Source of the DNA: CAXBDP01 sp963974465
GTDB lineage: Bacteria > Bacteroidota > Bacteroidia > Cytophagales > Cyclobacteriaceae
Assembly: GCA_049340005.1 (NCBI GenBank)
Contig: JBMPIY010000018.1
DNA: 34,968 nucleotides
Direction: 5' to 3' (one strand)
A model generated the notes under the pieces. It had not been told where the DNA came from, searched no databases, and worked only from the letters and a program-made list of their open reading frames with translations. Below, piece after piece: positions 32,813 through 34,968 of the stretch; the stretch's first letter is position 1, and each line of letters begins with the position of its first letter. Both the position numbers and the translations under genes were made by a program.

Positions 32813-34178
32813 ATTTCTCTAATCTCCTGTAAAGAGATGCTCGTGTAAGTCCCAAATCCTTAGCTGCTTTGGATATATTTCCATTGTGCTTATCAATAGC
32901 TTTATGGATAATATTTTTTTCAACATCATCCAAGTTTAGCGTATCGAGGGTTTTATCCTTGCTATCTTGTTTTTGGTTCAAAAAGAAAAAGTCTTCTGGA
33001 CTAAGCGTAACGCCATCGCTCATAATAATTGCGCGCTCTACGGCATGTTGGAGTTCACGGATATTTCCAGGCCAATGATAGGTCTGAAATTCTTTGATCA
33101 AGCTTGCAGATAATTTTTTGAGAGGCTTGCGGTATTTTTTGCAATACATTTTCAGGAAATGCTCAGCCAATGGCTGTATATCTTCGCGACGTTCGCGTAA
33201 TGGCGGGAGGTGGATCTCTACCGTATTGATCCGATATAGCAAATCTTGTCTGAACTTGTTTTCATGCACCATTTCATACAATGGCATATTGGTGGCAAAT
33301 ATCAGACGTACATCAATTTTCACAGGCTTATTGCTACCTACTCGAATGATTTCTCTGCGTTGCAATACAGTAAGCAATTTCGACTGCATCGGCATACTTA
33401 GGTTGCCAATCTCATCGAGAAATAGTGATCCGCCATTGGCTACTTCGAAGCGACCCGTTCTATCATCTTTGGCGTCTGTAAATGCTCCTTTCTTATGCCC
33501 AAATAACTCACTCTCAAACAAGGATTCTGGTATTGAACCCATATCCACACCTACAAACACATTATTGCGTCGAAGCGATCGCTGATGTATTGCTCGGGCT
33601 ATCACTTCCTTACCTGTACCATTTTCTCCAAGTATCAATACATTGGCATCGGTATCAGCTACTTTATCGATTATCGCGAAAATATTTTTCATTCCAGCAC
33701 TTTCACCAATAATATCTTTGAATGGCTGGCTCAAATCGTCTTCTAACTGCTTTTTAGCTTTCTGTAATTGCTCTACTTCGTTATAGGAGTTTTTTAGCTT
33801 ATTGGCAGAAGTTATGGTAGCCAGTAGTTTTTCATTTTGCCAAGGCTTAAGCACGAAATCAGTAGCACCTTCTTTCAAAGCTCTTACTGCCATTTCTACA
33901 TCGCCAAAAGCAGTAATTAATATCACCACCGCTTTCGGATCCGCTTCCATTATCTGACTTAGCCAATAGAAACCTTCCTTGCCACTGGTCGTATCATGGC
34001 TGAAATTCATATCCAACAAAATCACATCATAGGTGTCGTGATTGAGTAAAAAAGGAATTTTTTTAGGGTTTTTTTCGATGATTACTTCCTTTGCATGTTT
34101 CTTCAAAAACATCTTTGCTGCTAAGAGCACGTCTTCATCATCATCTATAATCAGAATTTTGCCTAATTGCTTATCCAT
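32802..34178 (-). CDS. Sigma-54-dependent response regulator (NtrC family)
   Basis: A 458-residue activator of RpoN promoters. The receiver domain (1-125) has D56 as phospho-acceptor in LLDMNFS and K111. The AAA+ domain (about 155-385) has Walker A GENGTGKE (184-191), the sigma-54 contact loop GAFTDA (231-236; classical GAFTGA with Asp for Gly), Walker B SLFLDEIG (251-258), and LPPLRERREDI with the Arg finger region. The Fis-type HTH is at the C-terminus (NISKAAKDLGLTRASLYRRL). The GAFTDA form is known in many Bacteroidota activators. It probably works with the RpoN encoded at 16371. Its promoter region (34179-34410) carries repeats that could serve autoregulation. Confidence 0.96.
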   Translation of the reverse strand: MDKQLGKILIIDDDEDVLLAAKMFLKKHAKEVIIEKNPKKIPFLLNHDTYDVILLDMNFSHDTTSGKEGFYWLSQIMEADPKAVVILITAFGDVEMAVRALKEGATDFVLKPWQNEKLLATITSANKLKNSYNEVEQLQKAKKQLEDDLSQPFKDIIGESAGMKNIFAIIDKVADTDANVLILGENGTGKEVIARAIHQRSLRRNNVFVGVDMGSIPESLFESELFGHKKGAFTDAKDDRTGRFEVANGGSLFLDEIGNLSMPMQSKLLTVLQRREIIRVGSNKPVKIDVRLIFATNMPLYEMVHENKFRQDLLYRINTVEIHLPPLRERREDIQPLAEHFLKMYCKKYRKPLKKLSASLIKEFQTYHWPGNIRELQHAVERAIIMSDGVTLSPEDFFFLNQKQDSKDKTLDTLNLDDVEKNIIHKAIDKHNGNISKAAKDLGLTRASLYRRLEKYGI

Positions 34179-34260
34179 TTCTGCGGTTTGTTTACTGGTG
34201 GTTGTCCTAATTCATGCCAAAATAAAAAGGCTGTTCTAAGTCATTTTATGGGCTGAATAT

Positions 34261-34320
34261 ACATTAATAATAATTAATGTCGTACGATTATGAACACTAT
34301 ATGTACTATATCGTACAATT
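34261..34320. promoter_or_regulatory. Cluster of inverted and direct repeats between the sigma-54 activator and slyD-like gene
   Basis: Three elements in 60 bases: an inverted repeat ACATTAAT-AATA-ATTAATGT (34261-34280), a direct repeat TCGTACGATT (34280-34289) and TCGTACAATT (34311-34320) with a 31-bp period, and between them ACTATAT twice (34296-34302, 34305-34311). It is the most structured part of a 232-base divergent gap with no ORF, so it is a likely operator region. Confidence 0.5.
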
Positions 34321-34410
34321 TTAGAATAAGGTTAAGGGATGTTTTTATAAGCAGGGATAAAAGGGTAAATTGCCGTCCAATTGTAAATTATTTTCATTCA
34401 ATTTATTATT

Positions 34411-34839
34411 ATGAGCAAAGCAACGATTGGAAACAAAATTAAAGTCCATTACACAGGCAAATTAGAAGATGGGACAGTGTTCGATTCTTCAGAAGGACGT
34501 GAGCCTTTGGAGTTTGTGTTGGGAAATGGAAGTTTGATAAAAGGATTTGAAGATGCCGTAACAGGGCTAGCAGTGGGTGATAAGACAATTGCTACTTTGC
34601 CTCCAGCAGAAGCCTATGGAGATGTGCGGGAGGATATGATGGTGAAAGTGCCAGTAGATCAAGTTCCCGCAGATATCAAACCTGAAGTGGGTTTGAAATT
34701 AACTGTACAGCAACAAGACGGACAGCAAGTACCAGTTACGGTAGTTGACGTTACCGAAGAAGCTGTAACACTTGATGCAAACCATCCATTGGCAGGCAAA
34801 ACCCTTGTATTCGAAATAGAAGTAGTTGAGTTGGCATAA
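34411..34839 (+). CDS. FKBP-type peptidyl-prolyl isomerase, SlyD-like
   Basis: A 142-residue cytoplasmic prolyl isomerase and chaperone. The FKBP core is split by the SlyD insert-in-flap domain: KVHYTGKLEDGTVFDSS (11-27), GLAVGDKTIATLPPAEAYG (52-70), insert about 72-122, and the closing NHPLAGKTLVFEIEV (124-138). The Cys/His-rich metal tail of E. coli SlyD is absent, so nickel handling is unlikely. There is no signal peptide. It is a single-gene unit with a strong terminator, and the octamer GCGGGAGG is at 34626. Confidence 0.95.
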   Translation: MSKATIGNKIKVHYTGKLEDGTVFDSSEGREPLEFVLGNGSLIKGFEDAVTGLAVGDKTIATLPPAEAYGDVREDMMVKVPVDQVPADIKPEVGLKLTVQQQDGQQVPVTVVDVTEEAVTLDANHPLAGKTLVFEIEVVELA

Positions 34840-34860
34840 GCCTAAACATTATAAAAACAG

Positions 34861-34897
34861 AAAAGCCAATCCAATTTATTTTGGGTTGGCTTTTTTT
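34861..34897 (+). terminator. Intrinsic terminator after the SlyD-like gene
   Basis: AAAAGCCAATCCAA (34861-34874) pairs with TTGGGTTGGCTTTT (34881-34894; one T-G pair), loop TTTATT, T-run 34891-34897. Confidence 0.92.
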
Positions 34898-34899
34898 AT

Positions 34900-34968
34900 G
34901 TGTGCCGTGCATGGTAACTAACTAGGTGGTGCAAGTCCACTGTGGGGGTTTGTAATCGCCAACCACTA
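34900..34968 (+). mobile_element. Probable 5' end of a group II intron, cut by the window edge
   Basis: GTGTG at 34900 fits the group II intron 5' consensus GUGYG. It lies two bases after the T-tract of an intrinsic terminator, the usual target of bacterial class C introns. The following 64 bases have domain-I-like short helices: GTGG-TGCAAGT-CCAC around 34927-34941, and a second GTGG...CCAC pairing to about 34966. The overall pattern (a ggtgcaagtccac core followed by a ...gccaacca segment) resembles the leader ahead of intron reverse-transcriptase genes, as I recall it. No protein-coding part is in view, so the call is provisional. Confidence 0.5.

Larger units (their letters stand above)
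3614..34633. repeat. Dispersed octamer GCGGGAGG, 25 copies
   Basis: Plus-strand copies start at 3614, 8347, 9342, 12122, 13406, 16577, 23283, 25298, 27788, 28942, 30715, 33203 and 34626. Minus-strand copies (CCTCCCGC) start at 4895, 6831, 10657, 12325, 13077, 14912, 17926, 21348, 24407, 27112, 29678 and 32285. Twenty of 25 are followed by A or T. Eighteen read sense in the host gene, six antisense, and one is intergenic (23283). Sense copies use all three frames (Arg-Glu, Ala-Gly-Gly, Gly-Arg). By eye, single-mismatch versions are far fewer (for example GCGGGAGC near 3851 and GCGGGTGG near 18616). No copy lies in 1-3613 or 17934-21347. Confidence 0.9.

Noticed and set aside
33094..33585. 163-residue ORF opposite the sigma-54 activator
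   Set aside because: Exact antisense of the conserved AAA+ domain; its length reflects the codon pattern of the opposite strand.
3614..34633. GCGGGAGG as a set of Shine-Dalgarno sites
   Set aside because: The GGGAGG part resembles an SD sequence, but the copies sit inside genes in all frames and on both strands, almost never ahead of a start codon, and this phylum makes little use of SD.
1..34968. CRISPR array, prophage, insertion sequence or restriction-modification genes
   Set aside because: No regularly spaced repeats, integrase, transposase, phage structural genes or methyltransferase motifs were seen; the gene content is ordinary chromosomal.

Overview
The window is AT-rich chromosomal DNA from a member of the Bacteroidota, most likely the order Cytophagales (Marivirga/Cyclobacterium-like). 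This rests on content: a type IX secretion sorting domain, a TonB-dependent receptor paired with a DUF4249 lipoprotein, short-form prolyl-tRNA synthetase, BT_3928-family and DUF1599 proteins, TAnnTTTG-type -7 promoter boxes, and few Shine-Dalgarno sequences. The species was not identified. The backbone is mostly housekeeping; I see no prophage, insertion sequence or CRISPR array. The only mobile element is a probable group II intron whose 5' end is cut off by the right edge.

Layout. 74-4016: a folP-cdaA pair (pterin synthesis and cyclic-di-AMP) runs leftward, and a DUF1599/BT_3928/aroK cluster runs rightward. 4055-6957: two leftward envelope genes, a FadL/OmpP1-like barrel and an unusual Gly/Ser-rich lipoprotein. 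7091-10109: proS, nfeD and floA. 10194-14669: hemA, a three-repeat HhH (ComEA-like) protein, the NAD(P)HX repair enzyme, and a tiny secreted protein that is little more than a T9SS tag. 14703-19252: asnS diverging from rpoN, a PAP2-like membrane protein and an enoyl-CoA hydratase. 19309-20428: a small barrel gene and tRNA-Arg(ACG). 20467-23070: a LytS/LytTR two-component pair beside a membrane-anchored protein of unknown function. 23334-28966: pirin, a DUF4287/DUF5655 protein, a TonB receptor with DUF4249 partner, and a DUF429 RNase H-like protein. 28963-34178: a glycosyltransferase with an LpxH-like phosphoesterase, an acyl carrier protein, and a histidine kinase with a sigma-54 activator. 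34411-34839: a SlyD-type isomerase.

Three things stand out. First, the octamer GCGGGAGG occurs 25 times (13 on the + strand, 12 on the - strand), in all three reading frames and once between genes, where well under one copy would be expected by chance. It differs from E. coli Chi (GCTGGTGG) at two positions and is about as dense as known DNA-uptake sequences. It is the best candidate here for an undescribed system. Second, a perfect 12-bp direct repeat with 21-bp period lies upstream of the unknown gene next to the LytTR regulator; this is the geometry of LytTR operators and suggests a local regulatory circuit. Third, a GTGTG sequence two bases past the T-tract of the slyD terminator begins what looks like a group II intron, in the placement typical of bacterial class C introns.
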